64,000 bases of DNA from Vigna angularis (taxonomy: Eukaryota > Streptophyta > Magnoliopsida > Fabales > Fabaceae). Of the stretch, positions 41,151-55,400 are shown piece after piece. The position numbers were made by a program, and so were the translations under genes. Each line of letters opens with the position of its first letter. The stretch's first letter is position 1. The stretch lies in assembly GCF_016808095.1 (NCBI RefSeq), contig NC_068973.1, positions 13,512,501 to 13,576,500 on the forward strand, given 5' to 3'. Below the pieces are notes generated by a model. That model was not told the DNA's origin and ran no database searches. It saw only the letters and a program-made list of their open reading frames with translations.

Positions 41151-43239
41151 TGAAAAACACTAGAAGGGAGGGGGGTTGAATAGTGTTAATGGAAAACTTT
41201 TCGCAACCCTTCCGATATAACACGTTATCGAGCTCTTGAAATTTTCTTTTAAAAGCTTAGACGTTCGAGTTGATAAATATGAATAAACGATAATGGTTTT
41301 TGACGTGCTATTTAGAATATATCCTACAATGTTTTATAAGAACTTCCTTTATCAAAAATGAACTTTTAGCTTGAAGATTCTTGTGTTTAGAGGTAAAGCG
41401 CAATCGTAGGTTTTTGTAAGAGGATCGTTTAGATAAGAGAAGAGATAATTACACAAGTATTTTTATATTGGTTTGCTCCAACTAAGCTACGTCTAGTCAC
41501 ATTTATAGAGGGTTTCACTATAATCTTCACACGATTACAAATGAGTATTACCACCACTCGGTCTCTGAGTATTAGCACCACTCCTGGTACTCAATAATCC
41601 TAGCCGAAAATTCCTTTGAGTATACGTACCACTCTTGGTACTCAACAACCCTAGCTGAGATTTCCTTTGAGTGTTCGCATCACTCCTAGTACTCAACAAG
41701 CTATTCATGACACTATTCATGGTGGTTTTAAAGGTGGTTTTCGATGGTTTTCAGTGGTTTTACATAACCAACATGCCAAATACCTCTAATTCTCCCAATT
41801 TTGACTCGTACAAACAAAACACACAACACAAAAACTAAACGCACACACAACTCCAAAAAAAACACACACAAAATAGAACACACACTGACACACAAAACCT
41901 AAGACAATCGTTGGTCCCTAGCAACGACGCCAAATTTGATCGTCGATGTCGTGCTCGACTCAAATTAATATTGCATATTTAATGTAGTAACTAGGGAATG
42001 ACTCCTAGATCGTTTCTCAAGGAGAAATTTTTGGATCTGTCATAAGATCAAATACGTAGTGGGGAGAGGGGGGGTTGAGTAGTTTCACGAATTGAATTAA
42101 ACACAACAAACACCTTAAATTAAACAATGATTAAAAGCGATTGGTCACTAATTCAATTGCAATGTTTCCTATCCTTGATTAACAACAAATTACAAACTCA
42201 TCTCACCCTAATCCAACACGAATTAACCAACTACGCGAAGGTTAATCCGATCTTCAAAATTGAGAATTAAGCAAACACAATGCATATATATAATCAATTA
42301 TGCACCACAAAGGTTAATCAACTAAGTGAAAATTAAACACCAATTAGACCACTAAGCATGTCCTAATTGCAAGTACAAAATAGATTAAACATTATGCAAA
42401 GTATGAAAAAGTAGAATTACAATGACAGTGTAGTAATCTCAAGGACGCAATTGCAATCTCCCTAATTACCAACCAAGAAAATTAAGCTTCCATTAAAATG
42501 AGTTTTAACACAAAAACTAATTAGAAACATCGAACAGTAGAGGCAAACAAAATGCAGAACGTCAAACTAGAAAACGATATTAAAACTGGAACGAAAATGA
42601 GCATGAAACTTGTAAAGCGAAATGAGAAAATGAAAACAAAACTAGAATATGAAATTGGGAATGGAAATTGCAGCAAAACAAAGGTAAACGAAAACGAAAA
42701 TACAATTGGAAAACGAAAATGAAGCAAGAATAGAAAACAAAATTGGAAATTAAAACGAAAATGATTCAGTATATGAAAGGAAAAGAAAACGAAAATGAAA
42801 CCTAAGGGGGAGTCATTGTTCCTACGTTCTACAACACTAAAACGAATGGAATGAGAATGAGAGTCAAGTTTGCATGGGCACTTCACCCTAGGTCAGCCAA
42901 GTCTGCCCCCACATTTGGGCTTCTTCCTAATTGTCTAAAATGGGTCCAAAGTTCAAAAATCTGACCCAACAACTCAAAAACGAAATTACAAGTTAAACAA
43001 AAATAAAATGCTGAGGTGGAAAATGGTAGACGACGTGACAACTCTCTTTATGTCCCAAAATATAATCCCAAAATTTCCCTGAAATTAATAGTGAGAATAA
43101 TTAGGCTCAGATAATTCAAATTAATTAAAATATGAATTACTGGTCAAATTAAGCCTAAATAACAAAACTGAGAAAATAATGGAAAGTTAAGCATGATTCA
43201 CTAATTAAATCTAGTACAAAAAGCTCAGTGAATAGGATA
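41151..43239. other. LTR-like and unclassified repeat sequence
   Basis: No genes seen. 41160-41190 has the phrase 'gaagggaggggggttgaata' typical of plant LTR starts. 41540-41700 is a tandem repeat. 41905-42070 ('ggtccctagcaacgacgccaaa') is a phrase common in plant LTR elements. 42520-42890 is purine rich with a biased minus-strand open frame that I do not accept as a gene. Confidence 0.5.
41540..41700. repeat. Tandem repeat of about 60 bp, about three copies
   Basis: Units contain 'ccactcctggtactcaa', 'aaccctagc' and 'tttcctttgagt'. The copies differ by several substitutions. Confidence 0.7.
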
Positions 43240-44880
43240 AAATAATGATTCATCACAACATTATAGGTGATATTATAAAGTATGTGTCTACTAGAAGACA
43301 ATTGAATCAATTCTGCATGAATGTGGCTTTTGTATCCAAAATTGAACCGAAGAATGTTAATGATGCTTTGAAAGATAAAAATTGGTTCTTGGCAATGCAA
43401 GAAAAGTTAAACCAATTCAAAAGGAACAATGCGTGGGAACTCATTCAAAGGAAAAATGCTCAATAAGTAATAGAAACAAAGTGGGTCTTTAGAAACAAAT
43501 AGGATGATTTTGGAGCTATCATCAAGAACAAAGGAAGACTTGTAACAAAAGGATATAGCCAAGAAGAAGGCATCAATTATGATGAGACTTATGCACCTGT
43601 GGCCAGACTTGAAGCAATAGGAATCCTACTTGCCATTGCATCAATGCTGAACTTCAAGCTTTATTAAATGGATGTGAAGAGTGCATTTCTAACAGTTACA
43701 TCAAGGAAGAAATATTAGTTGAACAATCGCCTAACTTACAAGACTTTGAATTTTTGGATCATATCTTTAAGTTGAAGAAAGCTCTTTATGGCCTTAAGCA
43801 AGCTCCACGCTCCTAGTATGAAAGGTTAAGTGAATTCCTCCTTAAAAAGGAATTCTAAAGGGGTAAAGTTGATTCAACTCTATTTATTAAGAAATCTGTA
43901 AGAGATTTATTATTTGTGCAAATATATGTTGATGATATAGTATTTGGATCTACTAACCCTTTATTATGCAAAGAATTTTCTAAGAATATGCAAGAGGAGT
44001 TTGAAATGTTAATGATGGGGGAACTCAACTACTTTCTTAGACTGTAAGTAAAGCAAGGGGATGCATGAATATTCATCCACCAATCCAAATATCATGTTGG
44101 CCTATTAAAGAAGTTTAACATAGATGAATGCAAAAAAGCTGCATCTTTAATGGCCACTAACTGCTATCTTGATAAAGATAAAAAAGGTAAGGACATTGAC
44201 TAGAAAATGTATTAAAATATGATTGGTTTCTTACTTTATTTGACTGTTAGCCGTCCAGACATCATGCATAGTGTATGCTTATATGCTAGATTTCAATCTT
44301 GTCCAAAAGAATCACACTTAACTACTGTAAAAAGAATTATGAAGTATCTTAAAGGAACTAAAACTATTGGATTATGGTACCCTAGAGGTGCAAACATATC
44401 CTTAGAGGGTTATAGTGATTTTGATTTTGGTGGGTGAAAGTTTGAAAAAAAAAGCACTAGTGGTACTTGTTATTTACTAGGATGCTTACTAATTACATGG
44501 TATTCGAATAAACAAGCTTGTGCGGCATTATCTATCATAAAAGCCAAGTATATTGCAGCTAGAAGCTGCTGTACTCAATCTCTTTGGATCAAAAGTCAGT
44601 TGGAGGATTATGGCATTTACTTAGATTAGATACCCTTAAAATGTGATAATACCAATGCTATCAACTTAACCAAAACTCCTATTCTGGATTAGAAAACAAG
44701 GCATATAGAAATAAGACATCATGTCATTAGAGATCATGTCTCAAAGGGTGAAGTTAAAATTGAATTTGTGGATACTTTACACCAATGAGCTAACATCTTT
44801 ACAAAACCATTGTCAAAGGAAAGATTTTATACAATCAAAAATGAACTAGGCATTCTAGATCAAAGTTGTACTCAATGAGT
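43240..44880 (+). pseudogene. Ty1/copia (Sirevirus-type) reverse transcriptase-RNase H remnant
   Basis: The plus-strand translation follows copia RT closely but with many stops and frameshifts. It has [40 protein letters not shown], the active-site Y-V-D-D near 43928, then S-R-P-D-I-M-H-S-V, A-D-equivalent RNase H parts and A-N-I-F-T-K-P-L-S-K near 44795. It is a separate, much older insertion than the element at 34418, although from the same broad lineage. Confidence 0.88.
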
Positions 44881-46302
44881 CTGAAAAGCATTCTGTTATC
44901 ACTCAATTGTTCATATCATTCGTTGATCATGAATTTTAATATACAATTGATGCTCAAATGATGTTTATTATAATACTAACATGATACAATGTTGAGAAAG
45001 TTGTCTTTGTAGGTTGTAAAGTGATCATAACAGGTTAAATGATCATATACTATGTTTATGATCATATCTATGAACTTTAACAAATTAAACAATTGTATAA
45101 TCTGTTAAATAATATGGACTACAATTTTATAATCTGTCACATTAGTAATGTAATCGATTAGGTCATGATATCTAGTTTTATATGCTTATCATATGTTTGG
45201 TATGAAACACATATGATATGTTGCATATATCTCAAAACTCGTTTGGAAATCCATCATATGTGCATCACTATGAGTTTCATTACTTTGCTGCAAATTTGTT
45301 AACACTTGTATAATATATTTTGCTGTATAATAGTTGATACCTTAGTGTCATTTGTGCAATAATAGTCTTTGATATATCTACATTGCATACATTACATGAG
45401 TATTGGAACATGCACTTGATATCATATGATATATTCATGTGAATTTAGTATATTTACTTTAAAATTTGTCAAATACATCTGATATACTATTTCGAATTTG
45501 TACACTAAGCTTTGATACACATTGTGATATCAATCATACACTGCTCACATACTATCATTGTGCTATATCTCTTTTTCATAGGGGGAACATCATATTCTCA
45601 AATGGTCTGTATGTAACCTTTGATGTTTCTTTTGGCACATACATAATATAAAACAAAGTCTAGTTTCCCTTACCTTAGAAAGAACTCCTACGACTCTAAG
45701 AACTCCCAACCATTGCTTTCATTGCAAGGAACTCTAGAAAAGCCTACAACTCACCAATTGGTGATCAAAATCAAACCTTAAAACCTCAAATTGACCAAGA
45801 GTCAAGGAAGAAGAACTTTTGATACATGCAAAAACATATTTCTCTGCATGATCATAGACCAAATATAAAAGGAAAAATAGGTAGAAATTTATTTGCTCTA
45901 AACAAAAAACTGATAGGGTAGAAGTGGAGATTACTCCGTCGTGATCTTCTAAGTACCTCCTGATCATTAAACAAATGATCGAGGAGTTAGAACTCTTAGA
46001 TAGATGGTAGAGAATTCAAGAGAATAGTATTTAAAGAGAAGGTGAGTGTTTAAGATGATGATACAAGTTTAAGAAATTTTATTTATTTAATCAACTTATT
46101 TTTAAATTTTATAATATTTAGTCTTACTATTTTAAAACACTTATCATCTCTAATACTCTGTTTTCTAGGTTCTTATGCTTAATTATAATTAAAGTCGTAT
46201 AAGATATGAACAACTTTTGCTTCAATTAAAAATAAATGTTGAAATCGTGTAACTTTAGCTTCAATTAGACAAATGCTCAAATCGTGTAAAGGAGTGATGA
46301 CC
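44881..46302. other. Sequence 3' of the copia remnant
   Basis: Probably the decayed 3' part of the same element: 44900-45660 is AT-rich and contains one near-match to the palindrome (TAATCGATTA near 45151). 45660-46010 has LTR-like phrasing. No gene recognised. Confidence 0.45.
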
Positions 46303-47038
46303 TTCTCGAGAAGTCACTAACATTAAAGTAATATGGTGTTGATAATTTCTTCATTTTTATATATTTTTTTAATGTTTTGTATTGAAGTTTTACTCTTTTT
46401 GCCCGACTTCACTTACCCATATTAGTTTTTTAACTTTTTTATTTTTTAAAATTTTAATATGCATAATTTTTTATTTTTAATTATTTTTTAAAAATTTGAT
46501 TAATTGAATTTAAAAATTTCAAACATTTTTAAACTTTTTATATTCTCATATATTTTCTAATTTTAATATATTTCTTTTAATAATTTAAAAATTTTGATAA
46601 CATTTTATATCGATTTTTTTTATAATAATATGATTAAAAATTTTGAAATTTTTATTTTAATTTGTGAATGGAGTTATAAAAACTGTCTACACCAAAATTA
46701 ATTTTTTTATCGTATTATTATAAAACATTTAAGATATAAAATATTATAAAAAAATTTAAATTATTAAAAGAAATATCATAAAATTAGAAAATATATGATT
46801 ATATAAATTTTTTAAAATGTTATATTTTAAAATCAATTAATCAAATTATTAAACAATAATTTATAATAAAAAAATATGTACATCAAAATTTTAGAAAATA
46901 CAAAAAGTTAAAAAAAATCAAAATAGCAAAAGAGAATTCATGCATAAATAGCATGACTTTTATAAAAAAAAACATAAAATAATATGAAAATGAAGAAATC
47001 ATCAACAGTAGTTGGAAGAAATGGTCACTCTTCTGAAT
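46303..47038. repeat. Large imperfect foldback element
   Basis: 46303-46632 aligns with the reverse complement of about 46709-47038, leaving a spacer near 75 bp. The outermost parts (TTCTCGAGAAGTCAC / TTCAGAAGAGTGAC, then TGATAATTTCTTCATTTTTA) match well and the inner AT-rich parts match loosely. No target duplication was identified. It is probably a foldback or MULE-type MITE. Confidence 0.65.
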
Positions 47039-48500
47039 AACTGCAGTGTTTGTCTGATTGGAGCAGAGCAGAAGTCCCGCTTCTTGTTGGACTTTAATTA
47101 AATGTATGATTAAGTATAACTAATCTTAATTGAAGTTGTATTTGACCCTGATAACTTAAGATAGTACTAGATAGGCACAACTTATTCTTGATCATAATTT
47201 TTAAAAAATGTAATCAAGATATACGCTTTCAAAATCAAATTAACCCAAATATGTAAAAATCCATACATACTATGAATACATGATCAAATCAATTAAAATT
47301 TAAGGATACATCAAATGAACTATATTTTTTATTTTTTATTTTTTCTTACACGTGTATTCAAACACAAAAAAGAATTCTTGCATTCTAAAGTTATGATATT
47401 ATATTATTTTACATATATTTTTTAAATTATTTAATTATTATTATTTTAAAACACAATATTATATTAGTGAAGGTAATTACAACCGGTTTTCATTATCCGA
47501 AAATTCAATTTGATAACTCAAAATATAATTATAGTATTGAAATTAAGAAAAAAATATGAAGTGATACAATTTTCCTTTTTTTATTCATTAAAAATACACT
47601 AATTCAATGATAACTTAAATTATTTTTCTTAAAGAGAAATGTGTATTCCTATGTAATTATTTAAGGCATGTTACAACTATAAAAGTAACACCAATTATAA
47701 AATATTTAATATTATGGTTTAATTGACATTTGAATTAATTTGCAAATAGTTTTTCATTTTAAAATAGAAATAAAATATGAAATCCATTTTATTTTTATAA
47801 TTTGAAAAGTGAATAATGTATTCAAGTGAAAGAAATATTAGCTATTAATGTTAAGAAAATGAGTAATTATGATAAATTGGTGTCATTCTCTCTCACACAC
47901 ACCCCGTTATCACCTAATACTTGTATCTTAAAATATTATTAAATAGTTTCTAAAAATTATATTTCATATACAAGAGCTTCTCATACTCTTATTTTGTTTC
48001 CGAATTACTTGTTTATCTATTTTATTTGGTCTGTCAAATCCGTCCAAAATCATACTTATCATAATTTTTTTATTAATTACCATATAAAATCTTCTATATA
48101 TAACAATACATAAAAAGGGTATTAGATTAATATTTTGATTTATAAAAATAAGAGAAAAACAGGAAAATAGTGTTATGTATGAGTTGACATCTGAAGGAAA
48201 TATGTCATGGCAGTTGAATGAACTGTATTGAAATACGTAGTAAGGTACATGCACCCAGACATAGGAAAATACAAGAAGACAGAGAGTCCTAAGTAGCATG
48301 TACTAAACACACAGCATTCCCATTTGGTCACCCACAGCAAGAAAGTAAACCCCTTTTCGTTTCACACTTTCTTCATTCTTCGTCTTATGGTTTTTCCACA
48401 TAAATAAATTCTATTCCTTCTCTTACACTCTAGTTTTTGTTAGCTATCTATAATTTTCTCCATTATTAGGGTTCTTCATTTGAAATGTGGGGGTACATCA
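47039..48500. other. AT-rich upstream region of the CCCH gene
   Basis: No gene seen. The minus-strand open frame at 47964-48299 is low complexity. The promoter and leader of the CCCH gene lie in the last few hundred bases. Confidence 0.5.
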
Positions 48501-48554
48501 ATGGAGTCTTCTGAATCCGAATCAGTTAGTTCTCCCACCAAGAACTCTTGCTAA
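48501..48554 (+). CDS. 17-codon upstream ORF overlapping the CCCH start
   Basis: ATG at 48501 opens a Ser/Glu-rich frame (M-E-S-S-E-S-E-S) that ends TAA at 48552-48554. Its last A is the A of the main ATG (TAATG). This allows either termination-reinitiation or, if an indel occurred, is the former N-terminus of the main protein in a shifted frame. I cannot decide between them. Confidence 0.4.
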   Translation: MESSESESVSSPTKNSC

Positions 48555-51500
48555 TGGGTAAACGTTTGTCCCGAACACTCGATCACGATCCTCAACTGTC
48601 AGATCTCAATCATGTTGCCCAAGATGATGATGCACTTAACAGGGAGCTTCAGGACAAGTTGGATTTGAAGGATGTGAGTGAGAGTGAGGATAAAGGTTCG
48701 AACTTGGAAGATGGGGGTGGGAAGTTGAGTGATGAAGGTGCTGCACCTGAAGGTGGTAAGGGTGAAGGGAGTGAGGATGGTGGCGGTGGTGGTGGTGATG
48801 ATGTTGGTGTTGGTGTTGTTGATGATGATTGCAATGGAGGGGACGGATGGTGTAATTGGATTGAGTATGTGAATGAGAGTGAAAGTGATAAGGTGGGTGG
48901 AGATGTGGAGGGAGTAGATAGCAGGGATGAGAGGAGCAGTGGGAGAGATCAACAGTACCCGTTGAGGCCAGAGGCTGAAAACTGTGCATATTATCTCAAA
49001 ACTGGAAGTTGCAAATTTGGATTCAATTGCAAGTTCAATCATCCACTTAAGAGGAAAAACCAGGTCTCTCTCGTTGGTTTTCGCTCTCTATCGCACTATT
49101 ACTAATTAAATATTGGTATAGTAGCATGAAGTGTGAAATAGTTAAGTTAAGCATCAATAATTAGGTGTTAGTGTGATTGCATTAGGTGCTAAGTTGTTAA
49201 GCAGATGAACATCAGTTAAGTATTATATGCTAAATAATTGAAGACAGGGAGTTTAATTTACATGCTATAAGTTGTGAAGGATTTGCTAGGCAAAAAAAAT
49301 AAAAAACTGGAAGTATTATTTAAAGGGTTACATTTGTTGAACAATTTATGACTGAGAATATCTTATACATGTTCACTTATTGAGTTTTAAATGTATTAAC
49401 ACCACATGAAGGCTAAGAAAGAGAATGCGGGAGAAAAAGAAGAACAGGCAGAAAGATCAGGGCAGACGGAATGCAAGGTATTTTCAGAATACTGTAACTT
49501 TTGTTTTATTTTATTTTTTTTGGTTTTTTCATGTATTTTGCATAAGAAGCATTGTTATCTGAGACATGATTTGAAGGTATGAACAACTCTAGTATGTTTG
49601 TCAGTGTCTGTGGATTAGCCCCTCCCACTAGACTCAAATCCCATGTTGGTTTGCAAATGCTAGATTGTATTATCTAAATTTTGGACATAGGCATGTAGGT
49701 TTATATTAAAATCTAGAAAATGTAGATATCATTATAATGTATGCATATGAGACACTGACAACAAAGGTGGAAGAGGTAGTTCTCTGTAAATAAATACAAC
49801 CAAATAGGATTAAGACTGAAATAGATTTGCCAAAAGGGCCATATTATCAGCTACAGGACACTCTCTCTATCGAACCTCCCAATATTCTCTCATAAGTTGC
49901 CTACCTGTAACAGATTCCGCACAATTCTACCCAAAGACTCCATACAGTTATTTGTTATTTACCCTTCCATTCTGATTCTCAATATATTTCCCAATGCTTC
50001 TCTACTCAGAATTTGCTAACTGTCTCTGTGTAACAGACTTCCCTTCTGGATATTTCTTTCCATTTTCCCCAAGTCACCCATCCTTTATGTTGTGCCCATT
50101 CTTTCCCATTCCATGTATGTTTGTCTTGTATACTTGGGCCAAGGGTGTATCACATCTATTTATTAAAATGTAGGTTCGGTCTGTGGAAGATTGTCTAAGG
50201 TTAACTTGAGGAGGTTTAAGCATGCATTACCTTTAGGTTTTATCTTATCTGCTAATGTTATTAGTTTATAGTTCATGGCAAATAACTACGGCTTTTTATC
50301 GGAATGTCATGTTTAAAGTAGATACTTTTTTTTTATTATTTGTATGCCATACAATGCTTTTAGTTTTTGGGACTTTCATATTATTTTTTATTTAATCCCT
50401 TTGCCATTAAGGGATGCTTTACTAGATAATGTAAAAATGATATACTCGAGTTTGATTTGGTGAGTGGTAGAACCATATAAGGAATAATATTCTCTATTAG
50501 AATTTTGTGATCATTATGCAGAATTCAGTAGTTGTCAAATGATACCCGTTTTTGATACACTTTCTGATTAGGTATTGGTATGTCTTTCTATATGTTGTGC
50601 ATTTGCCATGAACAAAGATTCTGTCATGGTGGATCATGGCATATTAGTTTGGCAGATTTCTTTCTCTGATGCTATACTACTATATGTTTGGTGATTACGA
50701 AGTTCTCTGTTTTGCTTTTTTTTGGCATTGTGAATCATGTTGGCCTAGCCTTGCTATGTTGAAAAATGTTGGATCCCTATAACAATTTTTGGATGAAACA
50801 TGCTTGTATATGTATGTTTAATCTCTTTATTGTGTCGTGTTTTCGAAATGTCGTACTATTTATTACAGGTTCATAACAGAATTTTCTTTTCCTGATGTTG
50901 TGGCAGTATTATTTAAGATCTGGTGGGTGTAAGTTTGGGAAGGCTTGTAAGTTTAATCACAAAAGGGAAAAGTGTTCATCTGCATCCCCAATTGCAGAGC
51001 TTAACTTCCTTGGCTTGCCTATTCGAGTGGTATAACCTTGATTCCTCATTGCATGTTATGCTGAAAATTACTTTGTTCCCGCTATCTTTTGTTTCTGTTT
51101 AATACTTATACCTAAAACTTGATGAAGTTGTTTTTCATGACAGGGAGAGAAAGAGTGTCATTATTTCATGCGTACTGGCTCTTGTAAGTTTGGATTAAAC
51201 TGCAAGTTTAATCATCCTGATCCTACGGCTGGAGGAGGTGATTCTCCTTCTAGATTTGGTAATGGAAGTTCTGTTTCATTACAAGGTGTATCGCAATCAT
51301 CTATATCTTCATGGTCTTCTACTAGACCATTAAATGAATCCACTCCTTTTGTGCCAATGATACTTTCAGCTAATCCAGGGGTTTCTCCTCAAAGTTCTGA
51401 ATGGGACGGATATCAGGTAAATCAATAGATTTCAATAACTATCTTGGTAGGGACATTCTATTCTATTATTAGTATATGATGGCAAACTAGTCTGCCAATT

Positions 51501-52461
51501 TTCTATCATACAAGATCTATTCAATTTAAAGCAAGAAATCTAATGTTCTTTTTATCATTTCACTTTCTGAGTTAAATATTCTGCATATTAACCCTTATAA
51601 TTGATTGTTTTCCCTGCTATTTATTCAACTTGGGTTTTCTACAGGCACCTGTCTATCTACCTGAGAGGAATATGCATCTACCTTCAACATATGTCATGAA
51701 CAACCCAGTTATGGAAACAAATGTTTATATGCATCATCAACAACAAGTGCAGGTTGAAGAGTTTCCAGAAAGGCCTGGTGAACCTGAATGCAGCTATTTT
51801 TTAAAAACTGGGGATTGCAAGTTTAAATCTAATTGTAGGTTTCACCATCCAAAGAATCGGATTGCAAGATTACCTCCATGCAGCTTTAGTAACAAGGGTC
51901 TACCTTTGAGACCGGTAAGTTATTTTGTTCTATTGTTTTTTGCATTCATGGAGACTCTAAAATTTACAAGATTCCTGCCACATTTGTTCCACAGTTTCTG
52001 TTTAGTTTTCTCTTAACACATTCAAGACAAATTATTTGATGAGAAATGTAGAACAAAGAAGCTGTTGGTTCTGAAAAAATGCTAGTTCACATCATGAAAA
52101 GCAGTTGGTTCTGAACAAGAAAATGTTGTGGTAATATAGGTTCTTTTAGATAAAATTAAAACAGTTATGTATTGCTTTTCTGATTTGGAAAAGACAATAT
52201 CTTGTATTCTTTGATTGGTGATGACACAAAAGGTTAGGCTTGCTGGTTTACCTGATCTATGTGGAATGTCTTATGAAAATTCAGGACCAGAATGTTTGCA
52301 CATATTACAGCCGTTATGGAATTTGCAAATTTGGACCAGCTTGTAAGTTCGATCACCCACCACCCTTAACTATGAGTGGACTTGATCAACAATCCTCGTA
52401 CTCAAATTCTGCTAGTGTTGATGTGGCTGAAAATGGAGGTGTCAGTGATGGGAATCAATAG
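48554..52461 (+). CDS. Zinc finger CCCH-domain protein, five fingers
   Basis: Six exons: 48554-49063, 49412-49477, 50907-51029, 51144-51416, 51645-51914 and 52285-52461. They total 1,419 nt, 472 codons plus TAG, and every intron is phase 0. The N-terminal 130 residues are acidic and Gly/Asp rich. Five C-X8-C-X5-C-X3-H fingers follow: one at the end of exon 1, one across exons 2-3, and one each in exons 4, 5 and 6. Finger 2 has its first Cys in exon 2. This is the plant ZFN-like CCCH type, nuclear or cytoplasmic RNA- or DNA-binding proteins, some with nuclease activity reported. Five fingers and the length suit that family. Which Arabidopsis member is closest I cannot say. The start at 48554 is chosen because it is the first ATG in frame. 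Confidence 0.88.
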
Positions 52462-55400
52462 TCTCTAAACATTTTCTGGTTTTGAATATGCATATCAACT
52501 AAAAGTTGTAATTTTTATTTTAAAAAACATGATAAATTTATTTAATTTCTCTAGTTATGCCTAATGTGGCGCAAGCTTTTCAGAATAGCAATATGTATGT
52601 TTAACAGAAGTTTTATTACCAGTAGTAATAATATGTATATTATTTTTTTCTTGAGTGTTTTTTTTCTCTCATTTGGATCATCGTTAGATTATTGGCGTGA
52701 ATGTGAATTTGTGTTTATGTATAAAGAGTGTTCAATTTAATTATGAACTTGGGTAGTATCAGAATAACTGTTGGATTATTATTTTGTTAAAATCGTGAAT
52801 GAAGCAGTATGATTGTAGATCATATGTAAAATACACTTTGTTGAGGTAAGAGAACCCATGTTTATTTTGTGCAAGAACTACTCTCTTTAACAAGTTCATT
52901 AACACGTTATCAGAAAATAGATTTTTATCCCATATTGGTGATCATAATATCTCAATTTAAGTTTGTTTTATTCCTTTAATTTCTTCATTTTAGGTTTTTT
53001 TCTTTTTTATTCCTATGTAATATTATAGACAAGTATGCTTGTATTTTAGGAAAAATGGGAGTTGTCATATATGTTTGATCTTAGTAGAATCTTAAGTTTA
53101 ATAACATTGACTAAGGTAAATGATGGGAAAAGTACAGTAAGAATCGATAAAGGAAGAAAAAGATGGAATATTTTAATTATTTGTTTGGAAGGGCACGGAA
53201 TAGAAAGGAAAGGGAGAATGTGTGGATCTCATTTAAATATATATTTATTTTTCATTCAAAAAGTAAATTAGACAAAATTCTGTGTAGAAATATAAAAAGT
53301 ACACATGTTTAAATTATATAATTTAATAATAAAATCTAAATTATATAGCAAGAATAATTTTTTTAACTTTTAATTACATTTTTAAATTATAATATTTAGA
53401 ATGCAATCTTTTTTTTCTAAAACATTCCATCTATTTTTTTTTGTTGCCGCTATTTTTAATCCCCTTTACAATAATTATATAACCAAATAACAGTTATGCT
53501 ATTTTCTTTTTATTGTCTTCATATTATTATAAGATAAAATATTAATATATAGATATGTTTATGACAATTTTCTCTTTAAGAATTATTCCATAATATTTTT
53601 TTAAAAGTGATATTGATAAATCATCTTTTTTCATCTTGGGTTTTAAAGTGATAGTGATAGAATCTCAAAAACAAAACTATATAACAAACATGTTTTCAAA
53701 TCATCAATTAAAACATCAATTCTGGAATAGAGATTTCTAGAATATAAAATCCAGAAAATATTTATTGAAAGCAATACTGTTTTAGATTGAACTTTCATAA
53801 CATGAATTTGGATATTATGAATTTGGATATCTAAATAGAGTAATTTAAAATAGTGAAAATATTGTTTTAGAATGACTTTTCTAGAAACTGTATAGAACAA
53901 CTTTTCTAGAACAAGTGCAGCATACATGGATCGCCTAATCTAAAACATTGAAAATGCATTATAGATTGGTAAATCCATAATGTAAACATATAATCTTGGA
54001 AACCATTTATGTTATTGAAGTCGAAAATATGTGCATTGCTTATGACTCATTTTGGAAAACAGATATTGTACTCTAAAATCCCTAATTTAGAATTGATTTG
54101 TTGGTTTTTACAATGTTTCGAAACATAAATATTTAATTATGTTTATTTATTTTTTTCACACTTTATATTTGATTTTGTCATATTTGAAATAAATATATCA
54201 AATAAAGTTAGCAAGTTTTTGAATATCGATGCAGAATGAAGGTATGCAATAAGTTCGTCAATGAAAGTGTCTAATGAAAAATAGTTTAGTCAAGCTTAGA
54301 AATATTCTATTGACTGTAAAGGTAAATAATGATTTTTTTTTCAATCATATTACTTCATAGAATGAGTCGTGCTCATTGAATTAAAATGTAACTATTAATG
54401 ATATTGTAATAATTAAAATGTAATAATTACTTGAGTATGACATTTATATTTGTTAATGTAGGTTGAAGGAGACTACAAATATGGTGACAAATGCATTTTG
54501 GGCATACCCTAATTCAATGAAATTACTAAATGCATTTTACTATTATAATACTTACAAAACCATAAAATATCTTTACTTGAGATTGTAGGTGTAATGTTTA
54601 CATAGATGACTTTCTCCAGTGCATTTGTTTTATTGGCATCTAAATGTAAAAAGAACCTTGAAACGTTGCTTTTTTATAATTGCTTCCTTTTTGAGGAGTG
54701 ATAGAGATAAATGTAAAAGTTATAAGATTTCATAATTATTTTGATATGTAAGGTTGAGGTTGTATATTACATCCTATGTTTCAAACCTCTACGAGAGACA
54801 TTTTTATGTTGAGATTTAACTAACAACATGACAATATAATGTTATCAAAACTTCAGTTTAGCAGAGTCTTCATGTGGTTGATTATGTGTTTAAAATCACA
54901 TCGTATAACAAATTGCAAGGTTTTATATAAAAATATGGATTGCAACATATTGCGAGAGAATGTTGGAAAAAATTATGTCCGGTTTCATGAAGTGCATTAT
55001 AGTTGTACACTCAAGTCTACACATTATCTTCCCTGTGTTGGAAGCATATAAAAATCTTTCAAATTGGTTATTTTGGAAAGATATTTCAGAATGCTCAATT
55101 CAAAACATGTTTCCAAATTGGCGATTCCAGAATGCCCAATACAGAAAACTGCAAATCACTACACCTTCCTTCAATTTTTTACGAAATGACCAATCAGAAA
55201 GGTTTCCAGAATAACAAATCTTAAAAGTTAAAAAGAAATGATACTGATGCAGCAGTGCAATTCTTTGCCAACACCAACAAGAGGTGTAGTAATAGCTGAT
55301 GTGTCTAGCGACAACAATGAAAATTTAAAAGCTGCAATAACACTTTCAGCGGTGACGAAAATGTTTATGGCAGCAAAAGAGAATGGAGAAGAACTAGGTA

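Noticed and set aside
42521..42886. Phe-rich minus-strand frame resembling membrane protein
   Set aside because: It is the complement of a purine-rich 'aaaacgaaaatgaaa' repeat tract.
48599..49042. Minus-strand open frames opposite CCCH exon 1
   Set aside because: Low-complexity His/Pro/Ser/Thr strings mirroring the Gly/Asp-rich coding strand.
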